DNA of 64,000 nt from an uncultured Bacteroidota bacterium (GTDB lineage: Bacteria > Bacteroidota > Bacteroidia > Bacteroidales > WCHB1-69), in assembly GCA_902802755.1 (NCBI GenBank), contig CADCNH010000012.1, positions 1-64,000 of the forward strand, given 5' to 3'. Shown here one piece after another: positions 6,647-17,300 of the stretch (position 1 is the first letter of the stretch; each line of letters starts with the position of its first letter). The notes beneath the pieces were generated by a model. It did not search any database. It saw only the letters and a list, made by a program, of their open reading frames with translations, and was not told where the DNA came from. The translations under genes were made by a program, and so were the position numbers.

Positions 6647-8998
6647 CTACATCACCATCAGCTTGCCTTTATACAGGAAAGACTGTCCGCCGCTGACGAT
6701 CCACAGGGTATATACATAAGTGCCGTTGATGACACGACCATTGACCATACCATCCCACAACACCAGACGTCCATTCATTTCTTCAGGAAGGTTAGCATAG
6801 GGAGTTGGGGGCATGAATGTGCCATCTGCATCCTTACGTCCTTCGTAATAGCACACCTGTTCACCATCGCGGGCGTAAACCATAAACTTCACTTCGGTGA
6901 TAAATCTCAGCACAAATTGGTCAAGATAGAAATAGTCATTCTGCACAGGACCTTCGTTTTTGGTTCTGGTCGGAGTGATACAGTTCGGCAGGAAAATATT
7001 GGGCACACAAGGATCAATTTTGAAGGAGGTTGATGCCTCACATTCTGTTGAGCCATCCACGATATGTACAGAATACGTACCATCGCTGATAGCCAACATT
7101 TCCTGTGTATTGCTCATAACTGAATCCATAAATGTCCATTCATATTGCACAGCGTCCTCCTGTACATTGCTTGCACTGGCCACCAGTGTAGTCTGTGCAC
7201 TGTCGCAGAAATCGCCAACCTGGGAGATCGTCACCGCAGGAGTCAACACATCAAAATTGACTCTCACAATACTGTCGCAACCGTTCCATGATCTAATATG
7301 AAACTGAGGCAAAGCGTTAGTATAATTCACCTGGCGTTCACCCACAGCGTTCAGATCCCATCTGGTGGTCACATTATCATAGCCAAAAAGATCCGGCTTA
7401 TAGAAGTAAGGCAGTTTACCTTCACAGGTGGTTACCTCGTCGGTTGCATACTGAGGCTCAGTATATTCCGCAATTAAAGTTATAGTCGTATCTATCGTTG
7501 TGGATTTACAAACTCGCTCATAGTCTTCAATGTATAATGATACTGTATAAGTTCCAGGTTGTGCATAAGTATGTTCCGGTTGGAAACCATGAACCAAAGG
7601 AGTGCCATCGCCAAAATCCCAAGTACATTGTTCTGGATTCAGCTCCAAATTCTGCCATGTGGTATCCACACCGCCATTCCCATCCGGGGTGATCACACCA
7701 ATCTGACTGGTATTGTGCAATACGATTCCCAAGTCACAATTTTTCCCATCCGTGAGAGCTTTCGGTTCTACTGTAAAAGATGGTTTCAAGTCATAGTAAT
7801 TAACGGTTGCCTCGTATGTAAACGGGATACCCGTATAGGAAATAACCGTACATTTGTAATATGGTTTGGCAGGATTCGGCTGCAGAATCGGATTATATTT
7901 CGTACTGCCTTGGAAAACGCCTGCAGAACTAGGATCATCCGGGTCTATCCACTGAGTGGCATGTTGTGCATCTGTTCCGGTGTACCACTGATATGACCTG
8001 GAGTCACTTTCATCAAAGCCCCATGGTACATTCAGCAACAGGGAGTCTCCACCACAATACTTCACCTGAAGTTTAGCGGGAATCATCTTGGCCGTAAAAT
8101 AGCAGTATGCCCAGTGGAAACGGGAGGTACATGAATTAACCCTTACACGGAAATCCACCGCCTGATGATTTCTGGCCTGCTGCGACAAATCGTAGGCCAC
8201 AATAGTATAGGGATAAGTCACCACAGGACGGCCAGAGTTCTGGATAGGACAGCTACTGTGAACCGGAATATACTCTGGTGCCGAATTGACGGGAGTATTC
8301 TCCGGGTCTTCTGGACTATGAGACGCATTTGATGGAGTTCTGTACCAGAATCTGGAATACGGGTGAGTGGCATCATAATTTCCCAATGGCAAGTAACTGG
8401 TGTTGCTGGAGTAATTGGTGCTATGATTCAGCACGGTAAACTCTACTGCCGGATTTGATGTATAGCTATGTTGACCGTCTTCGGTAACGAAGGCAAAATT
8501 CAGCAACAACACAGGATTAATGGTGTCAGGCACAAAAGAATAAATGATCTGCTGTGCATAGCAGCCTGAGGGATTTTGTCCATTGGGACCTACCTTACCC
8601 ATTTGTATCACCGTATCCACATAGGTACCAGGATAACGGTCTGAATTCCATGCTTCCGCCAGAATAGGCTTGTTGTATTGATTACTACCCATCTGACCTC
8701 TGAAACAATAGTCGTTGGTAGGTGAGACCGTGGAATCAGCACCACGGACAATGAACCTGTGGGAAAAATTGCTTCCCAAATCAGCACCCATGTGATTAGT
8801 CCAGTTAAAGGTACTTCCCGAACCGGAACCCTCATAACTGGGTTTTACCCATGAATTGTCCCAGCCGCCAGCAGGAGCCGTTGTCGGCAAATGCATAAAA
8901 CTGGAAGGAGAACCTTGAAGAACTCCATTGACAACTTGCTGACCACTTACCATGCCAAAGGCCAGCAAACCAACCATCAAACAAAAAATTTTTTTCAT
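6647..8998 (-). CDS. T9SS cargo with PKD domain and type B sorting domain
   Basis: 783-residue exported protein. Signal peptide about 1-19 (MKKIFCLMVGLLAFGMVSG), predicted to leave Gln at the mature N-terminus. The middle contains Ig-like/PKD material, clearest at CTWDFGDGTPLVHGFQPEHTY with the diagnostic DFGDG. The last ~95 residues (IFLPNCITPTRTKNEG ... GTYVYTLWIV) match the gliding-motility-associated type B C-terminal sorting domain, which directs outer-membrane export through T9SS. Function is unknown; adhesion or gliding-related surface role is a guess. A cargo for the system encoded at 26-34 kb. Confidence 0.85.
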   Translation of the reverse strand: MKKIFCLMVGLLAFGMVSGQQVVNGVLQGSPSSFMHLPTTAPAGGWDNSWVKPSYEGSGSGSTFNWTNHMGADLGSNFSHRFIVRGADSTVSPTNDYCFRGQMGSNQYNKPILAEAWNSDRYPGTYVDTVIQMGKVGPNGQNPSGCYAQQIIYSFVPDTINPVLLLNFAFVTEDGQHSYTSNPAVEFTVLNHSTNYSSNTSYLPLGNYDATHPYSRFWYRTPSNASHSPEDPENTPVNSAPEYIPVHSSCPIQNSGRPVVTYPYTIVAYDLSQQARNHQAVDFRVRVNSCTSRFHWAYCYFTAKMIPAKLQVKYCGGDSLLLNVPWGFDESDSRSYQWYTGTDAQHATQWIDPDDPSSAGVFQGSTKYNPILQPNPAKPYYKCTVISYTGIPFTYEATVNYYDLKPSFTVEPKALTDGKNCDLGIVLHNTSQIGVITPDGNGGVDTTWQNLELNPEQCTWDFGDGTPLVHGFQPEHTYAQPGTYTVSLYIEDYERVCKSTTIDTTITLIAEYTEPQYATDEVTTCEGKLPYFYKPDLFGYDNVTTRWDLNAVGERQVNYTNALPQFHIRSWNGCDSIVRVNFDVLTPAVTISQVGDFCDSAQTTLVASASNVQEDAVQYEWTFMDSVMSNTQEMLAISDGTYSVHIVDGSTECEASTSFKIDPCVPNIFLPNCITPTRTKNEGPVQNDYFYLDQFVLRFITEVKFMVYARDGEQVCYYEGRKDADGTFMPPTPYANLPEEMNGRLVLWDGMVNGRVINGTYVYTLWIVSGGQSFLYKGKLMVM

Positions 8999-9084
8999 AA
9001 TTACCTGATATTATATTTTTTCATTCAAAACTTCCTTACTTTTTCATAGACGACAAAATCGTTTTTTTGTTGCATATTATTATA

Positions 9085-10932
9085 TTATTTTTCTTTCCTA
9101 AAAAAAGAGACAAGAGGAACTCGCTCCAAATCAATCGTATAGAACGCACTGTCAATTTGCTTAAAGAGTCCTGTCCGATTACCGAACAGAATATAATAAT
9201 CGCCTTCAAGTTCCTCTATGGAATGTATTTCCGCATGATAAACCTTCAAAGACGGATTATCCTCCGCCAAAGAACTGCAAAATGCCTCATTTCCATTGGT
9301 ATAGACCTCGGCAGTATCCATTCTGATCACATAAAGCAGTGAATCATACTGGTTATATATGCCCATAGAATCGAGTTGTGCACGATGCTGTTCCTGTTGC
9401 TGTTTCTTATGTGCCAACAGGCTATCCTGCTGTGCCATATAATACTGGGTAAACCATTGCTCTGCCACTTTTGATGACTGGTAATTCACGTCCAGACTAT
9501 ATCTGTCAGCGGCATTATGGATACCACCCGATACCTCATTGAAATAGCACAGAGTCAAGGGGCGGTTGAAAATGATATGTCGCAAGGGTAAACAAGTCAG
9601 GAAGAAGGCCATAGCCACAATCACCGCATTGGTGTATCGGTCGTCCACTTTCCACAACACCGCCTCATAGCCCAAAGTGGAGATCATAATAATCAAAGGC
9701 AAGAGCATGAACATCACCGAGCAGATAATATCAGAACCCACATACTTGGAAGAGAAGGCAAAGAAAATATACAAAGTGGTGACAATCAATGCGAAGGTGG
9801 CAAACAAAGAAATCTCCTTCAAAATGGTTCTAAAGAATATGATATAAAAAAACAGTCCGAAAATCACCACGAAAGGCGTAGTGATAAAGATGTACTTGAA
9901 CACATAACTGGCAGGACTTTCCTCCACGCTGATCATGTGCCCATCAAAAAACTGAGGCAACTGCTGGGATGTGGCCACAAACATCTGTATGAAATTGTCA
10001 CTGTTGCTCAAGTCACGGATACGAAAGCCCGGAGAAAGAATGACATTAGCCAGAACCACCAGCAAATACACTCCCCCCACTATCATCACCAAAGTAAGCA
10101 GCGATACCCAATACTGCCCCGTAAAGAATTTCTTTATGGGATTTTTCACCACAAAACAGATTAGCGAGAAAAAGAAAAAGAAAAAGCACAAGGAGAAACC
10201 ACTCAGAGAGGTAGTGGTGGCCAACACTATACCTAAAAAGATAGCCAGCACCCGTATCCACCTGATTAAAGGAAGTTCGTAACAGAACTGCCAAATCTGC
10301 ATCAGCGTGAAGAAAAACGCCAAGGCAAATAGAGTGTCGTTGAAATTGCCAAAAGTGTAGCCCAGCCATCGCGGTGTGCAAAACATCAGTACCGCACAGA
10401 AAAAAGCGCTACGCCAACTGATATTCTTCGCAAAAAACAAACTGATTATGAGGATCAACATCCAACCCAAAAGAGCCGACAGACGGTGTTTGAAGCGGAA
10501 AATATTCTTAAAGCCCAACGCATGGGTTACCGTCACCAATAAGACATCCATGGTCTGTCCTTTGGTAACATACTGCGGCATCGTCTTAAAAGTTTCATCT
10601 CCTGTCTGATAATACTTATATACAGCTTCAGAATACTCGTTTTGCTGCCACTCGCGTGTGGAAATGCCCACATTGCGACTGAGATACGGCATCAGAAAAA
10701 ACAATGCCAAAATAAAGACAAAAAAAGCATACTTGAACCCATCGTCTTTAGTTTTGATGGTAAACGAGAAGAAACTGTGTTTTATGTCATAACGGACCTT
10801 GGGGCGGCGGATATTGACAAAACGGAACTCCATCGGTTCCTCCTCAAAAATAGGATAAGGATAAAACCAATGGAAGATTTCCTTCGCAATAAGGACAAGC
10901 TTCCGCCACCATATTTTCAGCATCCTATTCAT
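9085..10932 (-). CDS. Polytopic membrane protein, glycosyltransferase-39-like
   Basis: 615 residues with roughly ten hydrophobic segments from residue ~68 to ~455 and a soluble C-terminal region of ~150 residues rich in Gln and acidic residues. The layout (first helix, then a loop with TREWQQNEYSEAVYKYY, then many helices) resembles lipid-linked-sugar glycosyltransferases of the PMT/GT39 type, but the catalytic acidic motif is not obvious, so the activity is uncertain. It overlaps the 3' end of clpC by 8 nt, which implies co-transcription and translational coupling with clpC. Confidence 0.7.
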   Translation of the reverse strand: MNRMLKIWWRKLVLIAKEIFHWFYPYPIFEEEPMEFRFVNIRRPKVRYDIKHSFFSFTIKTKDDGFKYAFFVFILALFFLMPYLSRNVGISTREWQQNEYSEAVYKYYQTGDETFKTMPQYVTKGQTMDVLLVTVTHALGFKNIFRFKHRLSALLGWMLILIISLFFAKNISWRSAFFCAVLMFCTPRWLGYTFGNFNDTLFALAFFFTLMQIWQFCYELPLIRWIRVLAIFLGIVLATTTSLSGFSLCFFFFFFSLICFVVKNPIKKFFTGQYWVSLLTLVMIVGGVYLLVVLANVILSPGFRIRDLSNSDNFIQMFVATSQQLPQFFDGHMISVEESPASYVFKYIFITTPFVVIFGLFFYIIFFRTILKEISLFATFALIVTTLYIFFAFSSKYVGSDIICSVMFMLLPLIIMISTLGYEAVLWKVDDRYTNAVIVAMAFFLTCLPLRHIIFNRPLTLCYFNEVSGGIHNAADRYSLDVNYQSSKVAEQWFTQYYMAQQDSLLAHKKQQQEQHRAQLDSMGIYNQYDSLLYVIRMDTAEVYTNGNEAFCSSLAEDNPSLKVYHAEIHSIEELEGDYYILFGNRTGLFKQIDSAFYTIDLERVPLVSFFRKEK

Positions 10933-13441
10933 CCTGCTTCTTTACAAACATTTCTTCTTTCACATCATCATAGTCCAACAGCACTTTGGTCCCTTCGGGG
11001 AACGACTGCATCAGGATTTCCTCCGCCAGCACGTCTTCCACATTCTTTTGGATGGCACGTTTCAGCGGGCGGGCACCATAATTGGCATCCCAGCCTTGGT
11101 TGGCCAGAATATCCTTGGCCTTTTCAGTCACTTCCACCTCCAAGCCCATGGCTTGCACACGTTTCAACACTTTAAGCAACTCTATATCAATAATTTTAAT
11201 AATATCAGATTTTTCCAAACTATTGAAATAGATGATATCATCAATACGATTCAGAAATTCAGGGGCAAAAGTGCGCTTCAAAGCATTTTCCAGAATGCCC
11301 TGTGCCACCTTATCCTTGGCCGCATCGGTGGCAGAGGTGTTGAAACCCACACCCGTACCAAAATCCTTCAGTTCGCGAGAACCGATATTGGAAGTCATGA
11401 TGATGATGGTGTTTCTAAAATCCACCTTACGTCCGATACCATCAGTCAATTGACCATCGTCAAACACCTGTAACAGAACGTTATAGATATCGTGATGAGC
11501 TTTTTCAATTTCATCGAGGAGCACGATGGAATAAGGTTTACGACGGATTTTCTCAGTCAGCTGGCCACCCTCTTCGTAGCCCACATATCCCGGAGGCGCA
11601 CCTATCAGACGGGAGACCGTGTGTTTCTCCATGTATTCGCTCATATCGATACGGACAATAGACTCCTGAGAATCAAAAAGATACTCTGCCAACACCTTGG
11701 CCAGATAGGTTTTACCCACACCAGTAGGACCCAAGAAGATGAAGGTTCCAATAGGTTTGTTGGGGTCTTTCAATCCGGCACGATTACGGCGTATAGCCTT
11801 GGCTATTTTGACAATAGCGTTATCCTGACCGATAACCTTGCCTTGCAGCTCATCCGACATCTTCATCAATCGCTCGCCCTCATTCTTGGCAATACGCTGC
11901 ACAGGCACACCTGTCATCATAGCAATCACTTCTGCCACATGCTCTTCTGTCACCGTCGGGCGTTCCAGATCTTCTTTTTCCTCCCACTCGCGCTTCATTT
12001 CCGCCAAGCGTGAATCCAACTCCTTGATTTTGTCGCGATAACCTGCAGCAGCATTGTATTGCTGTTCTTTGATGGCATCGTTTTTCAGCTGGTTATACTG
12101 TTCAATTTCCTTTTCCAGCTGAATCAGCTCTTCTGGAATTTTGATGTTCTGCAAATGCACACGCGAGCCAGCCTCGTCCAAGGCATCAATGGCCTTATCT
12201 GGCAGGCATCGGTCGGTAATGTAACGGTTGGTAAGGCTGACACAGGCCTGCAGTGCCTCATCGGAGAAACGCACCAAATGATGGTCCTCGTATTTATCCT
12301 TGATATTATTCAGAATGACGACAGTTTCTTCCGGGGTGGTCGGCTCAAGCATGATTTTCTGGAAACGGCGTTCCAAAGCTCCGTCTTTTTCTATATACTG
12401 GCGATATTCGTCGAGTGTAGTAGCGCCGATGCACTGCAGTTCTCCACGGGCCAAGGCCGGCTTGAACATATTGGAGGCATCAAGACTGCCGGGAGAGCCA
12501 CCTGCACCCACCATGGTATGCAATTCGTCGATGAAGAGGATGACATTCGGATTCTTTTCCAACTCGGTGAGGATGGTTTTGATACGTTCCTCAAACTGGC
12601 CGCGATACTTGGTACCTGCCACCAAAGATGCCATATCCAAGCTGACCACACGCTTGCCGTGAAGGGTACGTGACACCTTGCCTTGCACTATTCTCAGAGC
12701 TAATCCCTCAGCGATGGCCGACTTGCCGACACCGGGCTCACCAATGAGCACAGGGTTATTTTTCTTACGACGGCTTAGAATCTGGGCGATACGCTCCAAT
12801 TCCTTCTCACGCCCCACAATAGTGTCCAACTTGCCTTCCGCGGCATAGCGGGTCAAGTCCTTGCCAAAGCTGTCCAACATCGGAGTAGCGGAGGCTTTGG
12901 CGCCTTTGGTTGAACGTGTGCTGCCACGGCGGTCATCGTCATCGTCGTATTCATCTGTTCCCGCTGACATGGGAGCATCCTCACCATGCCGTGACTCATG
13001 ACGCATTTCCGAAGCCAATGAATCGTACGACATGCCCGCGCGTTTCAACAACATCTTCACCACACTGTTCACCTCGTTGCCGCTATCACGCAAAATTGCC
13101 AGCACAAAATGCTGAGCCTCAACTGTTTCACTTCTAAACTCACGGGCTAACAAAAAAGCACGTCTCAAGGTATTTTCCGCCTGCACGTTCAGTTTCATGT
13201 TCTCCGCTGGCATTTCCGTCTTGTTCTCATCCTTCTCAATCAGTTCCTCCAACTTGGTCCGGATATTCACTTTATTGATTTTGAACACGTCAAAAAGCTG
13301 CTGCAGTTCTGTATATTGGTCATACTTCAACAATGCCACCACTATATGCTCGACACCCACTGATTGTGACTTATTGGTCAATGCAATCTTCTTGGCCTCT
13401 TCAATAGCGGTTTTCAACTCTTCAGAATACTTTACCTCCAT
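10925..13441 (-). CDS. clpC: ATP-dependent Clp protease ATP-binding subunit ClpC
   Basis: AAA+ unfoldase that feeds substrates to ClpP. The start at 13441 ([13 protein letters not shown]) is chosen because an upstream in-frame start would lie inside the -7 element. Domains in order: Clp-N repeats (~1-145), an acidic/Ser-Thr linker ([11 protein letters not shown]), AAA-1 with [13 protein letters not shown], a UVR-type helical segment around [16 protein letters not shown], and AAA-2 with [16 protein letters not shown], then a D2-small domain. The short middle domain marks ClpC rather than ClpB. 838 residues is normal. The downstream membrane-protein gene overlaps it. Confidence 0.93.
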   Translation of the reverse strand: MEVKYSEELKTAIEEAKKIALTNKSQSVGVEHIVVALLKYDQYTELQQLFDVFKINKVNIRTKLEELIEKDENKTEMPAENMKLNVQAENTLRRAFLLAREFRSETVEAQHFVLAILRDSGNEVNSVVKMLLKRAGMSYDSLASEMRHESRHGEDAPMSAGTDEYDDDDDRRGSTRSTKGAKASATPMLDSFGKDLTRYAAEGKLDTIVGREKELERIAQILSRRKKNNPVLIGEPGVGKSAIAEGLALRIVQGKVSRTLHGKRVVSLDMASLVAGTKYRGQFEERIKTILTELEKNPNVILFIDELHTMVGAGGSPGSLDASNMFKPALARGELQCIGATTLDEYRQYIEKDGALERRFQKIMLEPTTPEETVVILNNIKDKYEDHHLVRFSDEALQACVSLTNRYITDRCLPDKAIDALDEAGSRVHLQNIKIPEELIQLEKEIEQYNQLKNDAIKEQQYNAAAGYRDKIKELDSRLAEMKREWEEKEDLERPTVTEEHVAEVIAMMTGVPVQRIAKNEGERLMKMSDELQGKVIGQDNAIVKIAKAIRRNRAGLKDPNKPIGTFIFLGPTGVGKTYLAKVLAEYLFDSQESIVRIDMSEYMEKHTVSRLIGAPPGYVGYEEGGQLTEKIRRKPYSIVLLDEIEKAHHDIYNVLLQVFDDGQLTDGIGRKVDFRNTIIIMTSNIGSRELKDFGTGVGFNTSATDAAKDKVAQGILENALKRTFAPEFLNRIDDIIYFNSLEKSDIIKIIDIELLKVLKRVQAMGLEVEVTEKAKDILANQGWDANYGARPLKRAIQKNVEDVLAEEILMQSFPEGTKVLLDYDDVKEEMFVKKQDE

Positions 13442-13456
13442 AATAATAATTTTTTG

Positions 13457-13464
13457 CAAAGATA
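13457..13464 (-). promoter_or_regulatory. -7 element of clpC
   Basis: Minus strand reads TATCTTTG, 15 nt upstream of the ATG at 13441. It sits back to back with the wbqC promoter, separated by copies of the AATGTGCTAATTAG repeat. Confidence 0.6.
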
Positions 13465-13474
13465 CAATTTTTTT

Positions 13475-13514
13475 CAATGTGCTAATTAGACAATGTGCTA
13501 ATGTGCTAATTAAA
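13475..13514. repeat. AATGTGCTAATTAG intergenic repeat, copy between clpC and wbqC
   Basis: Three tandem copies of a word close to CAATGTGCTAATTAG lie between the divergent clpC and wbqC promoters. The same word occurs at 14146-14180, 18819-18860 and 25674-25705, always between genes. Confidence 0.6.
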
Positions 13515-13519
13515 TTTAC

Positions 13520-13527
13520 TATTTTTG
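13520..13527 (+). promoter_or_regulatory. -7 element of wbqC-like gene
   Basis: Reads TATTTTTG, 18 nt before the ATG at 13546. Because the TTG at 13525 is part of this element, it is unlikely to be a start codon. Confidence 0.55.
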
Positions 13528-13545
13528 CAAGCGAAAAAAAAAACG

Positions 13546-14154
13546 ATGACCGCCCTATTATCTACGGCGTATTTGCCACCTATTGAATACATGCTAAAAT
13601 GCCTGCAAGAGCCGGTAACACTAGAGGCCTGCGAGCATTATATCAAGCAATCATACCGCAACCGGGCCCTGATTGCCACGGCTAATGGCATTCAAGTGCT
13701 ATCCATCCCCGTAGTGCACGTTTCCTCCAAAATGCCCATTCTGGATGTCCGCATTGACTATGCCACACCTTGGCAGCGGCTGCACTGGAAGAGCATTGAC
13801 ACAGCTTACAGCAGTAGTCCGTATTTCCTTTATTTCCAGGATTATATCAGACCTTTTTACGAAAAGAAATTTGATTTTCTCTTCGATTTCAACTTGGAGC
13901 TGACACAGGTCATACTGAAACTTTTCGGCAAGGATTTTCAACCTCAACGCACCAGTGAATTTATCGCTGATTACAGCCATCAGGACGACTTTGAAGACCT
14001 GCGCAACACCATCCACCCTAAACGCTGTCGCGAGACTGAGTATCCGTTCCCCCACCCCAGTTACACCCAGATTTTCGAAGACCGCCTCGGCTTCGTGCCA
14101 AACCTCTCCATCGTGGATTATCTGTTTAATGAAGGAAACCAATTAATGTGCTAA
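13546..14154 (+). CDS. WbqC-family protein
   Basis: 202 residues from the ATG at 13546. Family signatures are the opening TAYLPPIEYM (a variant of the usual YxPPxxY start), ANGIQVLSIPVVH, the central WQRLHWKSIDTAYSSSPYF and the following YYxxFxxF-like run DYIRPFYEKKFDFLFDFN. WbqC proteins occur in polysaccharide loci and in isolation in Bacteroidota; their reaction is not established, though a role in sugar-nucleotide or glycan metabolism is usually assumed. It is monocistronic and ends at a shared terminator. Confidence 0.85.
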   Translation: MTALLSTAYLPPIEYMLKCLQEPVTLEACEHYIKQSYRNRALIATANGIQVLSIPVVHVSSKMPILDVRIDYATPWQRLHWKSIDTAYSSSPYFLYFQDYIRPFYEKKFDFLFDFNLELTQVILKLFGKDFQPQRTSEFIADYSHQDDFEDLRNTIHPKRCRETEYPFPHPSYTQIFEDRLGFVPNLSIVDYLFNEGNQLMC

Positions 14155-14248
14155 TGAGACAATGTGCTAATGTGCTAATTGTTCTAGGGTTTAGTGTTGA
14201 ATTGTGAAATTTGAATTTTGAATTCTAATTTTATCGGGTAGGGAAAAC

Positions 14249-14277
14249 AAAAAGGCGGGCCATAGGTCCGCCTTTTT
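14249..14277. terminator. Bidirectional terminator between wbqC and the 1447-residue cargo gene
   Basis: AAAAAGGCGG pairs with CCGCCTTTTT around a short loop, flanked by A and T runs, and can end both convergent transcripts. Confidence 0.85.
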
Positions 14278-14289
14278 GTTGTTCTAAAG

Positions 14290-14309
14290 AGACGGGGCAT
14301 GCCCCGTCT
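14290..14309. repeat. Perfect 20-bp palindrome (AGACGGGGCA and its complement)
   Basis: A perfect inverted repeat with no loop, GC-rich in an AT-rich intergenic region, 12 bases beyond the stop of the 1447-residue gene on its 3' side. It resembles the small dispersed palindromes found in many Bacteroidota genomes; only one copy is seen in this window. Confidence 0.6.
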
Positions 14310-14320
14310 ATACATGATGA

Positions 14321-17300
14321 TTATTTCTTCACAATCTTCTGGGTGGTTACGCCCTTGTCGCTGTGAAGAATGCGAACGAAATAGATGCCGGCAGCGTACT
14401 GGCTCAATGACATGGTCATGGTCTCATTAGTGGGAACCACCGTATTCAGCAGCTGGCCGTTCATGGAGAACAGCTCAACAGTCTTGGCGTTCAGTCCTGA
14501 CAGGTCAAGGGTCACATCGCCGCTGGTAGGGTTAGGATATATGCTCACCTGTTGCTGCATATCATGGATACCGACAGGGGTGTATGTAACCGAAGCAATT
14601 TCGCTATTGAGCATGCCCTCCTTCATAGCAATGGCTTTCACGGTTACGGATGCAGCCTGTACAGAAGTTGCAGCGATCACGAATGATCCACCATAATCTC
14701 CAGAGTTTTCATCAGGATCAGTACCATCCATTGTGTAATAAATGATAGCGCCTTCTGTTGCGCAGCTAATGCTTACCTCCACGCTGCCTTCATACGTGCC
14801 AGAAGCAGGAGTGATTACCGGTGTAGCCACTTGCTCCATAGTCTGGGTAGTGAAGTCGTTGTCGTCACGTGGATAGAGTTGCACCTGACCATTGTAATTA
14901 GCCAAGAAGCCAGTGATAGAACCTGTCTCGCCAACTTCTGGTTCATTGGTGATAGAAGCAAAACGGTCGTAATATTGCAGGGTGTCGGTTCCGTTGACAT
15001 ACTTCTTGTTTCCAATAAAGGTCACGTTCTCGATGGTCACCAAACGGCTTTCGAGTGTGCTGTACTGTGCCACCAAAGTCGGGATAGTGGCTACCATAGG
15101 AGTAATAGTGACAGGCGTACCAATAGCTTCAGCAGTATTGCGAGCAGGTACCATTTCAGCCATACCATTATACAAGGTATAAGAGCCGAATACACCACCG
15201 CTAATCACATCACCTTCGTTATAGGTGGTGGTAATAACAGGAGTGCTGTTGTCAAAAATCAGCAATGCTGCGGATGCATCTTCAACAAACATATATCTTC
15301 CGCTGCGGAAGACATAGTTCACATCACCAGTAATCTTGTAAACCGTATTGTTAGTAACCGTGTTGGCAGCCTTGAAAGCGGCAATATTGGCCACTTCGGG
15401 CGGGAAGTTGTATGTAGCAGCAGCCATCAAACTGGCTTCCATGCCAGTCTTCCATGCTTTAGCCTTCAAAGTGGTGGTTGCGTTGATGGTTACAGGAGCT
15501 GTATATACCGTTGAAGTTTCGGTAGGTTCTGTTCCATCGGTAGTGTAACGGATAACAGCATCTGCTGTAGCGCAAGTAATGGTTGCATCAAAAGCTTCAT
15601 AATATGTACCGCCATCAGGAGCGATGACCGGGGTTTCCACGACATTCACCACCACACCGGGAACACCGAACACCACCACACTGTCGATCAACAGCTTGCT
15701 GGTACCTGATGGAGCTGTTTCCGGCAAAACAACAGCGAATTTCAGACGTACAAAATTATACTCACCTGTCTCGCTCACATTGAAGCGATAATTATGTCTG
15801 CCACCAGTAGCAATGGTATAAAGAGAATCTCCCACATAGGTATTACCACCGTCAATAGAGTAAGAAACATTCAATTTCAAGCCATTGGGTGACTTGGCAT
15901 CAAAAGTGACGTATGTTACATTGCGGAGGTCAAAGTTGGTAAAGGTATAACCCATGGTGCTGGGAGCACTGAGGTACCAACGCATTTGCATAGACTGAGC
16001 GCCACAAATATGATCGTTGGTGGCGGGAGTGCCATACACGGTACCCCATTGTTGACCTTCGGCACCAGTATAAACAATACTCGGGTTATTATAGGTCTGC
16101 GTAGCGGTAAAGCCTTCTTCTGCCTCAAAACCAGTTGAGTACATGATGGTGTCGTTGCTTGGCACCACAGGAGCCACCACGGTATAAGTAGCGCTTGTGA
16201 TATCGCTGGCACCCCAACCTTCAAGGAAAGCGTAGGCCTTGACAACGTATGTACCTGGAACATTCAAGATAATGGGCTGGTTATAAGTTGGGGATGACAC
16301 ATCCGGATCGGTACCATCAAGGGTATAGCCAATGCCGGCACCCTGAACATCATCGGACATTACCACTGTGATAACCGTGTCGGTGGTGCCGCTGGCAGGT
16401 GTAATCACCGGTGCAGGCAGTTGAGCGGTAGCTACCAGGTCAATCTGCGCGCTCAACGTGCCGCTGCTAACCGTCACCGTACCGAAAGCAGGACCAAATC
16501 CGGCGTAGGTAATAGTGAATGAAGTATTACCCACATTGGCAGGGAAAGAGGTTGCTGACAACTGGAAATCACTATTATTGCAGCTGATAGTGATGGGTTC
16601 GGTCAATGAAGCGCTATAAATATTAACGGTGTTCGTCAAGTTGTTGGGACCGAAAGCGAGGCTTGTAGGATCAACTGTCAATGTGGGACCGCTAACAATG
16701 TTATAAGCGGCTTCGGCTATAGGGCTGTCCTCCCATGACACATTGTTCATGAAGGCTTTGGCTTTGACTGTATGGGAAGAATTCAAAGTGAACGGACCCT
16801 CATACAAGTTAGAGGTACTGCTTGGTTCTTCACCATAGATGGTATAGCGAATCTGAGCACCTGGAGTAGCGCAGGTCATAGTAACCACCACACTGTCGGC
16901 GTATGTACCGGCATCCGGACTAATCACTGGAGTTTCCGCAACAGGAGCTGTTACAGTGAAAGTGACACTTTGGCTGACCGCGGGAGTCAACGGCTGCATG
17001 GTCATATCCACCAAAGAAGCGATAACTGTATGTGTGCCAGCAGGAAGCGGTGAGAAGGTCTGTGCCAGGAATGCATTCAGCACCTGCTCATTCGGGATAA
17101 CCATAGGATTGGTGGCTCCCAAGATGGTCAACAGTTCACCTTCCAACTTCAACATACCATCGGTACCCAAAGTAAAATTCTGAATGTCGAATGATACCTG
17201 CAAGGTATCGAGTGTGGAGAACTGATTGCCGTTGAGGGTAACAGTCATAGAAGGCTGTGCCGGCTGAGGAGCGGCAGACAAGTCGGCGTTGTAACGAGGA

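Noticed and set aside
12059..12673. 204-residue frame antisense to clpC
   Set aside because: clpC is unmistakable on the other strand with all motifs; the plus frame has no recognisable motif or promoter.
14831..15514. 227-residue frame antisense to the large cargo gene
   Set aside because: It mirrors the repetitive Thr/Val-rich coding sequence of the minus-strand gene and resembles no protein family.
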